DNA from: Pedobacter jeongneungensis
GTDB lineage: Bacteria; Bacteroidota; Bacteroidia; Sphingobacteriales; Sphingobacteriaceae
Direction: 5' to 3'
NCBI RefSeq assembly: GCF_000633455.1
Contig: NZ_AYMG01000013.1
Span: forward strand, 248,001-312,000
Length of the DNA stretch: 64,000 nucleotides
Below the pieces are notes generated by a model. The model was given only the letters and a program-made list of their open reading frames with translations. It was not told the DNA's origin and searched no databases. The translations under genes were made by a program, and so were the position numbers. Shown here one piece after another: positions 53,814 to 61,897 of the stretch (position 1 is its first letter; every line of letters starts with the position of its first letter).

Positions 53814-54818
53814 ATGAAAGAAGTTGTAATTACATTTTTATGCATGGCCATTCTGCTCTACTTTTTATTGGGTGGGGCCGATTTTGGCGCAGGAATTATA
53901 GAACTGTTTACTTCAACAAAAAACAGGAGCAAAACCCGTAAAACCATGTATCAGGCCATTGGTCCGGTTTGGGAAGCCAACCACATGTGGCTAATTATTG
54001 CCATTGTTATCCTTTTTGTAGGTTTTCCGCACATTTATACCACCATGTCGGTGTATCTGCATATCCCACTGGCCATTATGCTTATTGGGATTATTGCCCG
54101 CGGTACTGCTTTTGTATTCCGCCATTATGATGCCGTTAAAGATGATATGCAGTGGTTATACAACCGGATTTTCAGGTATTCGAGTTTTGTTACCGCTTTA
54201 TTCTTAGGCATCATTGCCGGAAGCCTGATTTCGGGCCATATTGACACACAGGCGACTGATTTTTATACTGCCTATATATCGGGCTGGTTAAACTGGTTTT
54301 CTATCGCTGTGGGCTTTTTTACCGTTGCGCTTTGTGGCTTCCTGGCGGCGATTTATCTTATTGGCGAAACGAATGAATACCATGATAAACGCCGTTTCAT
54401 TAAAAAGGCCGAATTTATGAATATCGCTGCGGTAGTTTTTGGTGCCATGGTATTTATTGCTGCCCAACGGGATAAGATTCCGTTGATCGATTGGGTTTTC
54501 AAGAGTACAGTGGGTTTATCAGCCATTGTTCTGGCGAGTTTATCTCTTATTTTATTATGGTACTTGTTGATTAAAGGTAAAACAAAGATTTTACGCGTTT
54601 TAGCGGGCTTCCAGGTAACGATGATCCTTCTGGCGATTAGTTATGCCCACTTTCCAAACTTTATCCGTTTAAAAAGCGGAAATGCGATTTCGCTGTTAGA
54701 AACCATTGGACCAGAGAAGACCATTTACAGTTTGGGTTTAGCCCTTTTATTGGGAAGTATATTGATTTTACCTTTTTTAGGGTATTTGTTTTACAAGTTT
54801 CAGAAGAAAGAGGAGTAA
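53814..54818 (+). CDS. cydB: Cytochrome bd-type quinol oxidase subunit II
   Basis: 334 residues with eight or nine spans. Starts MKEVVITFLCMAILLYFLLG and GADFGAGIIEL, then AIGPVWEANHMWLIIAIVIL (signature), and ends FLGYLFYKFQKKEE. Somewhat short for the family but covers all spans. Assembles with CydA. A GTCAT palindrome begins 10 bp after the stop. Confidence 0.93.
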   Translation: MKEVVITFLCMAILLYFLLGGADFGAGIIELFTSTKNRSKTRKTMYQAIGPVWEANHMWLIIAIVILFVGFPHIYTTMSVYLHIPLAIMLIGIIARGTAFVFRHYDAVKDDMQWLYNRIFRYSSFVTALFLGIIAGSLISGHIDTQATDFYTAYISGWLNWFSIAVGFFTVALCGFLAAIYLIGETNEYHDKRRFIKKAEFMNIAAVVFGAMVFIAAQRDKIPLIDWVFKSTVGLSAIVLASLSLILLWYLLIKGKTKILRVLAGFQVTMILLAISYAHFPNFIRLKSGNAISLLETIGPEKTIYSLGLALLLGSILILPFLGYLFYKFQKKEE

Positions 54819-54828
54819 TGCCGCATTT

Positions 54829-54892
54829 TGTCATGCTAAGGTACGAAGCATCTGCAACCAATGAAACAGATGCTTCGTGTCTCAGCATGACA
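54829..54892. repeat. GTCATGCT palindromic repeat after cydB
   Basis: TGTCATGCT, then ACGAAGCATCTG, centre, CAGATGCTTCGT, AGCATGACA. Outer and inner arms are complementary, giving a long hairpin. May also stop the cydAB transcript. Confidence 0.65.
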
Positions 54893-54914
54893 GCATATCT
54901 AGGGTTGCTGCCAG

Positions 54915-54946
54915 AAAAAAGAGCACCTGTTTCCAAATGCTCTTTT
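54915..54946 (-). terminator. Terminator of the M28 peptidase gene
   Basis: On the minus strand AAAAGAGCA, 12-base loop, TGCTCTTTT followed by further Ts. 24 bp beyond the stop codon at 54970. Confidence 0.75.
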
Positions 54947-54969
54947 ATAAATCAATTCAAAATTCTTAG

Positions 54970-56517
54970 CTACAAACCACCTTTTCTATTCGATTTGGTT
55001 TGAACTGGCCAGGTTGAAGGCTTACCAGTACGTTCGTTTACAGGTAAATCGATTGCTTTTTCGGTTGAGGTTTTTTCAGGATCTTCTGATGCCATGTAAA
55101 CCATAATGGCAGCTAAAATTACATTACTTCTAATTTCGTCGAAAACTAGTTTATCGTAACTGTCGCGGTTGGTATGCCAGGTGTATGTGCCGTAATCCCA
55201 ACTGGTAGAACTTAATGAATAACCTAATGCCCCGGCAGCTACAAATGAAGCAAAATCTGATCCCCCTGCACCCGGTGTTCCAGGGAAACTGGTTTTGATC
55301 TGATTTTTAATCGTATCGGGTACTGCAGCCAACCAACGGGTGATATAATCTTTTGATTTTGCAAAACCCTGTCCGCCAATGTTAACCACACGACCTGTTC
55401 CGTTATCCTGGTTAAACAAAGCCTGAAGGTTATTCACAATCTCCGGATGATCTTCTACAAATGCACGCGATCCGTTTAAGCCCTGTTCTTCACTTCCCCA
55501 ATGGCCAACCAAAATGGTGCGTTTTGGGTTAGGATAAATTTTCTTTAAAATGCGCATGGCTTCCATCATTAAGATGGTACCAGAACCATTATCAGTAGCA
55601 CCGCTTGCGCCATCCCAGGAATCGAAATGCGCTGAAAGCATCACATATTCGTTTGGTTTTTGTGTTCCTTTAATTTCAGCGATGGTATTAAAAGTAGGTA
55701 CTGCACCTAATTTTTTAGAATCTGCTTCGATTTTCAGTTTAGGTTTATCTCCATTTAGTGCCAAACGGTAAACTAAACCATAATCTTCAACCGATAAATC
55801 TAAAGTTGGCACCTTTGTAGTGTTTGCACCAAAAATTTTATCTACACCAAAACCCTGCGACCAATTATTGATTACTACAGCCACTGCGCCAGCGTTTTCT
55901 AAAGCTACAGGAAGTGTTTTCGCGGTTAAACCTGTCTTGGCCAGACTAGCTGCCCATGCTTTTGCTGCTTCGGCTTTTTCTTTTTTAAATTTTTCGAAAA
56001 GATCTTTCGTAGCAAATTCTTCCCAGTTTTTTTCTGGTCGTCCAGAGAGTTGATTCATCGAAATCAGCACGATTTTACCTTTTACGTTCGGTAACCATTT
56101 CTGAAAAGATACTGAATCGGTAATTTCCGGAAGGATAATCGCTTCTGCATTAATGGCTTTGCCATTGGTTGACGGACTCCAGGCCAGTTGTGTGCCTTCT
56201 AAAGTGCGTACCCGCGGACTTACTAAATCGATATGGGTAATGCCTCTTTCCCAGCCGGCCCATTCGCCCCATTTTTCATTTTTGGCAGAAATGCCCCAGT
56301 CGCTATATTTTTTAATTGCCCAATCGTTCGCCTGTTTCATTTGTGGCGAGCCAACCAAACGCGGACCAACAACATCTAAAAGTTCGTGTGCGAGTTTCTC
56401 TAATTGAGAGTTTTCGTTTACTTCTTTAACGATATTGTCGATTATTTTTTTGTCTTGTGCAAAAACACTGGCCGAAGCGCACAGGAATAGTGCAGAAAAT
56501 AGTAGTTTTTTATTCAT
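54970..56517 (-). CDS. Secreted M28-family metallopeptidase (aminopeptidase/carboxypeptidase Q-like)
   Basis: 515 residues with a signal peptide (FSALFLCASASVFAQ). The PA domain sits at about 130-260. Metal and catalytic residues: SAHFDSW, GATDNGSGTILMMEA, GSEEQGLNGSRAF, FNQDNGTGRV, and the last ligand His in TWHTNRDSYDKL. Two zinc ions and a Glu general base are expected. Removes N-terminal residues or dipeptides from peptides in the periplasm. The Lys/Arg-rich tail (RKGGL) is odd but short. Single gene with its own terminator. Confidence 0.92.
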   Translation of the reverse strand: MNKKLLFSALFLCASASVFAQDKKIIDNIVKEVNENSQLEKLAHELLDVVGPRLVGSPQMKQANDWAIKKYSDWGISAKNEKWGEWAGWERGITHIDLVSPRVRTLEGTQLAWSPSTNGKAINAEAIILPEITDSVSFQKWLPNVKGKIVLISMNQLSGRPEKNWEEFATKDLFEKFKKEKAEAAKAWAASLAKTGLTAKTLPVALENAGAVAVVINNWSQGFGVDKIFGANTTKVPTLDLSVEDYGLVYRLALNGDKPKLKIEADSKKLGAVPTFNTIAEIKGTQKPNEYVMLSAHFDSWDGASGATDNGSGTILMMEAMRILKKIYPNPKRTILVGHWGSEEQGLNGSRAFVEDHPEIVNNLQALFNQDNGTGRVVNIGGQGFAKSKDYITRWLAAVPDTIKNQIKTSFPGTPGAGGSDFASFVAAGALGYSLSSTSWDYGTYTWHTNRDSYDKLVFDEIRSNVILAAIMVYMASEDPEKTSTEKAIDLPVNERTGKPSTWPVQTKSNRKGGL

Positions 56518-56671
56518 AATTAGTTAGGGTTGATTATTTGATGCGCTAATTTATGGAATAAGGGGTAGGATTGAGGGATGTTAATGGAAATGTTGCACTG
56601 AGCGTGTTTGAATTATATTAATTTATTTTTTTGATGCTCATATTTTTCCATATTTTATGCAAAATTTGTAA

Positions 56672-57187
56672 ATGATGAAAAAAACGGTCTCTTTGTTATT
56701 GTTACTGCTAGTTGGGCAATTTACCTTTTCTCAACAGAATGTTATTGCCAATGCCAAGCGTACAGCCCAGTTGATGATAGATGATTATTTGAAAAAAAAA
56801 TACGAAAACTATGTCGATTTTTTGTACCCTACAGAAATTAAATATAGAGGTGGCAAAGATAAATTTGTAAGCTTGTTAAAAGCTAACGATGAAAGTGATA
56901 AACTATTTAACTTAAAAAGGGTTAGTCAAAAAATAATAAGTACTTCAAAAGTTTATCAGGCCGGAAAAGAGCTTCATTGCGCTATTTCTGTGGAAAACAA
57001 AAGCCGTAGCGATATGGGCACAACGATTTTAAGGACAACGTTACTTGCCATCAGCGCTGATCAAGGTAAAAGCTGGAAATTTATTACCACTGGAGATAAA
57101 ACCCCTACTCAAGTGCATAAAATGGTGCCTAAATTTAATGAAGATCTGATGTGGGATGCAGGCTCTTTTAAGACATTGAAAAAATAG
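56672..57187 (+). CDS. Hypothetical secreted protein, 171 residues
   Basis: A signal peptide (VSLLLLLLVGQFTFSQ) and a small globular domain: a helical stretch TAQLMIDDYLKKKYENYVDF with YP, then beta-like segments (RVSQKIISTSKVYQAG, HCAISVENKS, TILRTTLLAISADQGKSWKF, ITTGDKTP) and a conserved-looking end. Pattern 'SADQGKSWKF..G' suggests a nuclear-transport-factor-2-like or stress-response fold, but this is not certain. It is divergent from the peptidase and convergent with the YciI gene. Confidence 0.7.
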   Translation: MMKKTVSLLLLLLVGQFTFSQQNVIANAKRTAQLMIDDYLKKKYENYVDFLYPTEIKYRGGKDKFVSLLKANDESDKLFNLKRVSQKIISTSKVYQAGKELHCAISVENKSRSDMGTTILRTTLLAISADQGKSWKFITTGDKTPTQVHKMVPKFNEDLMWDAGSFKTLKK

Positions 57188-57212
57188 TATGAAAACTGTT
57201 AAATAAACTGAA

Positions 57213-57236
57213 AGGTCAGATGGTAACATCTGACCT
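57213..57236. terminator. Hairpin between the convergent genes at 57187 and 57286
   Basis: AGGTCAGATG, loop GTAA, CATCTGACCT is a perfect 10-bp stem. No T-run on the plus side and a poor one on the minus side, so the terminator call is tentative. Confidence 0.45.
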
Positions 57237-57251
57237 CACTATCATAACTTC

Positions 57252-57280
57252 TCCTTGTTTTCCGTGCATCCGTGGCTATA
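57252..57280. repeat. CACAGAT-type triad element (copy 4, reverse)
   Basis: CCTTGTTTTCCGTGCATCCG then TGGC; in reverse complement CACGGATG, CACGGAAAA, CAAG: the G-variant of the CACAGAT word at 8-9 bp spacing. Confidence 0.4.
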
Positions 57281-57285
57281 CAATT

Positions 57286-57750
57286 CTAAAAACTAATCTT
57301 CTGTATTTTATCATGAAACGGTAAATACTCAGCAAGTGCAGCCGATCCGTACCAGTTGTATAATTCTGGTTCTAACAATTTGGCTTTAATTGCCGGGTCG
57401 CTTTCCAATAACTGTTTGGCTTCTTCGATCGATTTCGTATTTAAAATGAAAATGCCACGGTAATTTTTATCGTTTTTACCCATCGGTCCGGCAACTACAA
57501 GTTTTTGCATCTCGACCATTTTGCCCATATTTGCCATGTGGCCTGCAAATAAACTATCGGTTTTTGCTTTGGTTTCAATGGTATTTGAGCCTGATTTTAA
57601 GATCACGAGCACATACATCTTCATTCCATAATTATCGGCACCGAGTTTTTTGGCCAAAGCTTCATCATAAGGTACTTTAGGTTTTTTCTCTTGTGCCTGA
57701 ACAGCAATAATAGCGGTGATGAGGAAAGAGAGTAATAATAACTTTTTCAT
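57286..57750 (-). CDS. Exported YciI-related protein
   Basis: 154 residues with a signal peptide (LLLSFLITAIIAVQAQ). The rest is a YCII-type ferredoxin-like domain: MYVLVILKSGSNTIET, SLFAGHMANMGKMVEM, LVVAGPMGKNDKNYRG, FILNTKSIEEAKQLL, DPAIKAKLLEPELYNW, with the family's His (GHMANM) and Asp (SDPA). The exported form is frequent in Bacteroidota; substrate not known. Confidence 0.85.
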   Translation of the reverse strand: MKKLLLLSFLITAIIAVQAQEKKPKVPYDEALAKKLGADNYGMKMYVLVILKSGSNTIETKAKTDSLFAGHMANMGKMVEMQKLVVAGPMGKNDKNYRGIFILNTKSIEEAKQLLESDPAIKAKLLEPELYNWYGSAALAEYLPFHDKIQKISF

Positions 57751-57885
57751 CTTATTTTTAGTTTGGTTAAACTAAAAATAAGAAAAATTGTGATATTCCC
57801 CTCCTTTGGAGGGGTGCCCGCAGGGCGGGGTGGTTATAACACTCGCCAGGAACTGCCATACCAAAGAATTACAGGCCTGCGGAAT

Positions 57886-57949
57886 ATAAACCTGATTGCA
57901 GTGAAAAGCCCGGAGTGTAACGAGGACTTGAAACGAAAAGCAGGACTGA
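57886..57949 (+). repeat. R2 dispersed repeat, copy 4
   Basis: TAAACCTGATTGCAGTGAAA then AGCCCGGAG, GAGGACTTGAAACGAAAAGC and AGGACTGA. This short copy contains the full set of conserved blocks. Just upstream (57804-57833) is a CCCTCCTTTGGAGGGG / GCCCGCAGGGC hairpin pair. The 316-bp gap to accD holds no gene; 57990-58066 is low-complexity ATGAACC-type filler. Confidence 0.6.
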
Positions 57950-58066
57950 ATTAACCGAAGTTCTCCAAGCCCTGCTTTTCTTATTATCGTTTACTGGTTC
58001 ATTTGTCATTTGTTTATTGGTCGATTTGCACTAATGAACCAATGCCTAATGAACTATTGAACCAAT

Positions 58067-58912
58067 TTAATTATTCATCATTTTGATAAAAGCACCCAAT
58101 TTTGCCTTCATTGCCCTTCTATCAACGATAAAATCAAGGAAACCATGCTCCAGAACGAATTCGGAAGTTTGGAAACCTTTCGGTAAATCTTTTTTAATGG
58201 TTTCTTTAATTACCCTCGGACCAGCAAAACCGATTAATGCGCCTGGTTCGGCAATATTGATGTCGCCAAGCATGGCATAAGATGCGGTTACACCACCAGT
58301 AGTTGGATCGGTTAATAAAGAAATGTATGGAACTTTAGCCTGAGCTAATAAAGCCAGTTTAGCCGATGTTTTAGCCATTTGCATCAATGAAAATGCGGCT
58401 TCCATCATCCTTGCGCCACCTGATTTTGAGATCATCAGGAAAGGAACTTTATGTTTGATACTGTAATCGATTGAACGTGCAATTTTTTCGCCCACAACCG
58501 AGCCCATAGAACCGCCGATGAAAGCGAAATCCATACAGGCAATAACCAGATCCTGACCTTCAATTTTACCAACACCTGCACGGATAGCGTCTTTTAAGCC
58601 TGTTTTAGCCTGACTTTCTTTAATTCTATCGGTATAAGGTTTGTTATCGTTAAAGTTTAAGGGATCGCCTGATGTTAAATTAGGGAAAAGTTCTTTGAAC
58701 TCGTTATTATCAAATAAAACCTCGAAATATTCTTTTGAGCCTACTCTCAGGTGGTAATCGCAGTAGTGGCAAACGTATTTGTTTTCCTGAAGTTCTGCCT
58801 GATGTAGCGGTTTCTTACAATTTGGACATTTATTCCACAAACCATCTGGTGCTTCTTTTTTCTCTTCAGTTGTGGTAATGATACCTTTATTCTCTCTTTT
58901 GAACCAAGCCAT
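58067..58912 (-). CDS. accD: Acetyl-CoA carboxylase carboxyltransferase beta subunit
   Basis: 281 residues from ATG 58912 ([10 protein letters not shown] is the usual start; the longer frame begins with TTG). Zinc ribbon C29, C32, C48, C51 (CPNC..CHYC). Carboxyltransferase core: [73 protein letters not shown], and the C-terminal [13 protein letters not shown]. Transfers carboxyl from biotin to acetyl-CoA with AccA. accA and accBC are not in the window. Confidence 0.95.
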   Translation of the reverse strand: MAWFKRENKGIITTTEEKKEAPDGLWNKCPNCKKPLHQAELQENKYVCHYCDYHLRVGSKEYFEVLFDNNEFKELFPNLTSGDPLNFNDNKPYTDRIKESQAKTGLKDAIRAGVGKIEGQDLVIACMDFAFIGGSMGSVVGEKIARSIDYSIKHKVPFLMISKSGGARMMEAAFSLMQMAKTSAKLALLAQAKVPYISLLTDPTTGGVTASYAMLGDINIAEPGALIGFAGPRVIKETIKKDLPKGFQTSEFVLEHGFLDFIVDRRAMKAKLGAFIKMMNN

Positions 58913-59222
58913 ATAATTTTTTAAAGAATTGGATTGCAAAGAAACGAAAAATAAAATAAAGTCGAACCTTATTTAGATGTAAAAATAGTCAATGGTTAGT
59001 TGGTTGATAGTTGATTGCCAATTGTAAAGGTAATTGGAAACTCATATTTGCTTATGGCCAACTGCGAATTGAAAACTGTAGTGTGTCTTTTTTACACTAA
59101 GGATAATGTGTTTTTTACACTAAATAGGCCTTATTTTGCTGTTAGGCAAATAATTCTGTTGTTACAAAAGCTTGTAATGTTATTTTTTTTTATAACTTCG
59201 GACTTAATAAAATTAACAAGAA
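58913..59222. other. Divergent region of accD and the aldolase gene
   Basis: No gene. 58990-59080 is low-complexity filler (TTGGTTGATAGTTGATTGCC, TTGAAAACTG). AT-rich from 59090, with a T8 tract at 59183-59190 before the candidate aldolase promoter. Confidence 0.4.
59172..59200 (+). promoter_or_regulatory. Candidate promoter of the class II aldolase gene
   Basis: TTG at 59172-59174 and TAACTTCG at 59193-59200 with an 18-bp gap resemble the Bacteroidota -33 (TTTG) and -7 (TAnnTTTG) elements; one mismatch in the -7. The start codon is 22 bp further on. Confidence 0.45.
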
Positions 59223-60302
59223 ATGAGTTTAAAAGGCTACAAAGGCGTAATTTACGGAGATGCCGTTCAAGAATTGTTTGAGCAGGCTAAAAAACATCAG
59301 TTTGCTTTACCAGCAGTAAACGTAACCGGTACCAATACGGTTAACGCGGTATTGGAAACTGCAAAGGCAGTAAATTCGCCTGTTATGATTCAGTTATCAA
59401 ATGGAGGTGCACAGTTTTATGCTGGTAAATCGTTAGATAATGAGAAATTGCAAGCATGTATCTTAGGAGCTGTATCGGCTGCTAAACATGTACATTTATT
59501 GGCAGAGCATTATGGTGTTGCCGTGGTTTTACATACCGACCACGCCGCTAAAAAATTATTGCCTTGGATTGATGGACTTTTAGACCACGGTGAAAAATTC
59601 TTCGCTGAAACCGGAAAACCTTTGTTTTCATCACACATGCTTGATTTATCGGAAGAGCCGATTGAAGAAAACATGGAAATTTCTGCAAAATATTTAGCGC
59701 GCATGGCTAAAATGAACATGACTATCGAAATCGAGCTTGGTGTAACTGGTGGTGAAGAAGATGGCGTGGATAACAGCGATGTAGACAGCTCTAAATTATA
59801 TACTCAACCTAGCGAAGTGGCTTATGCTTACGAAGAATTAAGCAAAGTTTCTCCTCGTTTTACCGTTGCTGCTGCATTTGGTAACGTACATGGTGTTTAT
59901 AAACCAGGTAATGTAAAATTGCAACCTGTAATTTTGAAAAATTCTCAGGATTTCATCAAAGAAAAATTCAATTTAACTGCTGAAAAACCAATTAACTTCG
60001 TTTTTCATGGTGGTTCTGGTTCTTCTCAGGAAGAAATCAGAGAAGCAATTTCTTACGGTGCAATTAAAATGAATATTGATACCGATATGCAATGGGCATT
60101 TTGGGAAGGTATTTTAGAATATTATAAAAAGAATGAGGCTTATCTTCAAGGTCAGATCGGTAACCCTGATGGTGATGATAAACCAAACAAAAAATACTAC
60201 GATCCACGCGTATGGTTGCGTAAAGGTGAAGAAACTTTTGTGAAGCGTTTAACTACTGCTTTCGAAGATCTGAACTGTATTAACGTTAACGATAAGCTTT
60301 AA
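59223..60302 (+). CDS. fba: Class II fructose-bisphosphate aldolase
   Basis: 359 residues. Zn-dependent cleavage of fructose-1,6-bisphosphate in glycolysis and the reverse in gluconeogenesis. Markers: FALPAVNVTGTNTVNAVLE, VVLHTDHAAKK with catalytic D106 and zinc H107, EIELGVTGGEEDGVDNSDVD, AAFGNVHGVYKPGNVKL (zinc His), FVFHGGSGSSQEEI with the third zinc His, and MNIDTDMQWAFW. The length and the eukaryote/E. coli-like GVTGGEEDGVDN fit the class IIA type. Ends with a terminator. Confidence 0.95.
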   Translation: MSLKGYKGVIYGDAVQELFEQAKKHQFALPAVNVTGTNTVNAVLETAKAVNSPVMIQLSNGGAQFYAGKSLDNEKLQACILGAVSAAKHVHLLAEHYGVAVVLHTDHAAKKLLPWIDGLLDHGEKFFAETGKPLFSSHMLDLSEEPIEENMEISAKYLARMAKMNMTIEIELGVTGGEEDGVDNSDVDSSKLYTQPSEVAYAYEELSKVSPRFTVAAAFGNVHGVYKPGNVKLQPVILKNSQDFIKEKFNLTAEKPINFVFHGGSGSSQEEIREAISYGAIKMNIDTDMQWAFWEGILEYYKKNEAYLQGQIGNPDGDDKPNKKYYDPRVWLRKGEETFVKRLTTAFEDLNCINVNDKL

Positions 60303-60374
60303 CGGAGTTGAAATGTTTTAAGGTTGGAATGTTGCAACGTTGAACTTTTCAACCTTACAATTGCAAAGCAAAAG

Positions 60375-60406
60375 CGCCATGGGTTTAAAAACTTATGGCG
60401 TTTTTG
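60375..60406 (+). terminator. Terminator of fba
   Basis: CGCCAT, 14-base loop, ATGGCG then TTTTTG. It covers an ATG (60395) that would extend the next gene, which therefore starts at 60443. Confidence 0.8.
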
Positions 60407-60442
60407 TTTGTTTTATGGTTATATTTAAGCAAACAAATTGTG

Positions 60443-60949
60443 ATGGCAAAATCTAAAAATGAAACCAGGAAAAATAATTTTTTCGAGAAATTCGCGAATG
60501 CGGCAACCAAGTTTACAGGCAGTTCTGTTGCATTTATTGCTGCAACCGCTATTGTAATTATTTGGGCAGTAACCGGACCTTTGTTTAATTATTCTGAAAC
60601 CTGGCAGTTAGTGATTAACACAGGCACTACCATTATTACTTTTTTAATGGTTTTCCTGATTCAGAAAGCGCAGAATAAAGATGGAAAGGCCATTCAGTTA
60701 AAACTGAATGAACTGATTGCAGCACAGCAGGGGGCAAGTAACCGGATGGTAGATATTGAAGACCTGAGTGAAAAGGAACTGGATCAGTTACATAAATTTT
60801 ACGTTACGATTGCCACACTTGCCAAAAAAGAGGCCGATATTCATTGTTCGCATTCGATAGATGTAGCCAAAGAGCTAAATGAATTGAAATTAAAATCGAA
60901 TAAACACTTTAAACACCACGATAATGAGTCTACTAGTTCAAAAAGTTAA
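60443..60949 (+). CDS. Low-affinity iron permease-family membrane protein
   Basis: 168 residues from ATG 60443 (the 60395 ATG lies in the fba terminator stem). Two spans, SSVAFIAATAIVIIWAVTGP and LVINTGTTIITFLMVFLIQ, with QKAQNKDGKAIQLKLNELIA after the second, match the family annotated as low affinity iron permease (Fet4-like); in most bacteria iron transport has not been shown. The charged tail ends HHDNESTSSKS. It overlaps the following acetyltransferase gene by 26 bp. Confidence 0.82.
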   Translation: MAKSKNETRKNNFFEKFANAATKFTGSSVAFIAATAIVIIWAVTGPLFNYSETWQLVINTGTTIITFLMVFLIQKAQNKDGKAIQLKLNELIAAQQGASNRMVDIEDLSEKELDQLHKFYVTIATLAKKEADIHCSHSIDVAKELNELKLKSNKHFKHHDNESTSSKS

Positions 60950-61346
60950 CCACCCAGAAGATTTAGATAAAGTATTTGCTATACGTAAAATTGTATTTGT
61001 AGACGAACAGAATTGTCCGCCGGAGCTGGAGTGGGAGCATGAAGATGAATCCACACATTTCCTTGCCACCAATAACGGACAGCCTTGCGGTGCCTGCAGA
61101 TGGCGTAAAACCGATGCTGGCTATAAGCTGGAGCGTTTCGCTGTTTTAAAAGATTTTAGGGGACAGGGTGTAGGTCGCGCATTAATTGCCGAAGCTTTAT
61201 CTGACCTACCTGAAGATGCACATTATATTTACTTAAACTCGCAACTGGATGCCATGAGTCTGTATGCCAAATTTGGTTTTGTAGCTGAAGGAGATCAGTT
61301 TGAAGAAGCTGGTATACAGCATTTTAAAATGGTGAAGAAGGTTTAA
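60924..61346 (+). CDS. GNAT-family N-acetyltransferase
   Basis: 140 residues. The acetyl-CoA site is the R/QxxGxG/A loop VLKDFRGQGVGRALIAEAL, with ACRWRKTDAGYKLERFAV as the preceding beta strands and LNSQLDAMSLYAKFGFVAEG at the end, ending HFKMVKKV. ElaA/YjdJ-like size. Overlaps the iron-permease-family gene by 26 bp, so the two are co-transcribed. Substrate unknown. Confidence 0.9.
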   Translation: MSLLVQKVNHPEDLDKVFAIRKIVFVDEQNCPPELEWEHEDESTHFLATNNGQPCGACRWRKTDAGYKLERFAVLKDFRGQGVGRALIAEALSDLPEDAHYIYLNSQLDAMSLYAKFGFVAEGDQFEEAGIQHFKMVKKV

Positions 61347-61435
61347 TTAGGTAATTGTAATACATTTTGTTTGAATCTATATTTCAAATATTTTGATAAA
61401 ACTTTTTATAATTAGTTTTGCTGAAAATCTACTAA

Positions 61436-61893
61436 ATGGAAATTAATATCAGGGCGGCTCAACAAGAGGAAATAGAGGTGTTATTTGAATTTGAAAAGGG
61501 AATTATTGAAGCCGAGCGCCCTTTTGATACCACTTTAAAAGATGGAAAAATTCATTATTATGATTTATCAGAACTAATAAAATCACCCGAATCGGAAGTT
61601 GTTATTGCGGTAGCCAATGGCCAGATTGTTGGCTCGGGATACGCTAAGGTTAAAATTGCAGAACCGTATTTAAAACATACTCAATTTGCATATCTGGGTT
61701 TTATGTATGTAAACCCGAATTTCGAGGCAAAGACATCAATAAAATGATATTAAAAGCATTAATAAATTGGGCAAAAACCAAAGGCCTTTCAGAAATTAGA
61801 CTTGAGGTTTATGATGAAAACATTGCAGCAAAAAAAGCATATTTAAAGGCAGGGTTTAAGCCTAATTTATTGGAAATGAGAATGGAAGTTTAA
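61436..61893 (+). pseudogene. GNAT acetyltransferase broken by a one-base deletion
   Basis: The reading frame from 61436 (MEINIRAAQQEEIEVLFEFE, ... FAYLGFMYVNPNF) stops at 61745-61747 after 103 residues. In the next frame the missing part of the fold follows directly: RGKDINKMILKALINWAKT, then EIRLEVYDENIAAKKAYLK and AGFKPNLLEMRMEV, to TAA 61891-61893. RGK is the acetyl-CoA loop. The junction is at 61723: the expected TTCCGAGGC is TTCGAGGC, so one C is missing. About 152 residues in total. Probably a recent frameshift; an assembly error is possible. Confidence 0.85.
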
Positions 61894-61897
61894 ATTG

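Noticed and set aside
60395..60442. Longer N-terminus of the iron-permease-family gene
   Set aside because: That ATG is within the right arm of the fba terminator; ATG 60443 gives the usual N-terminus.
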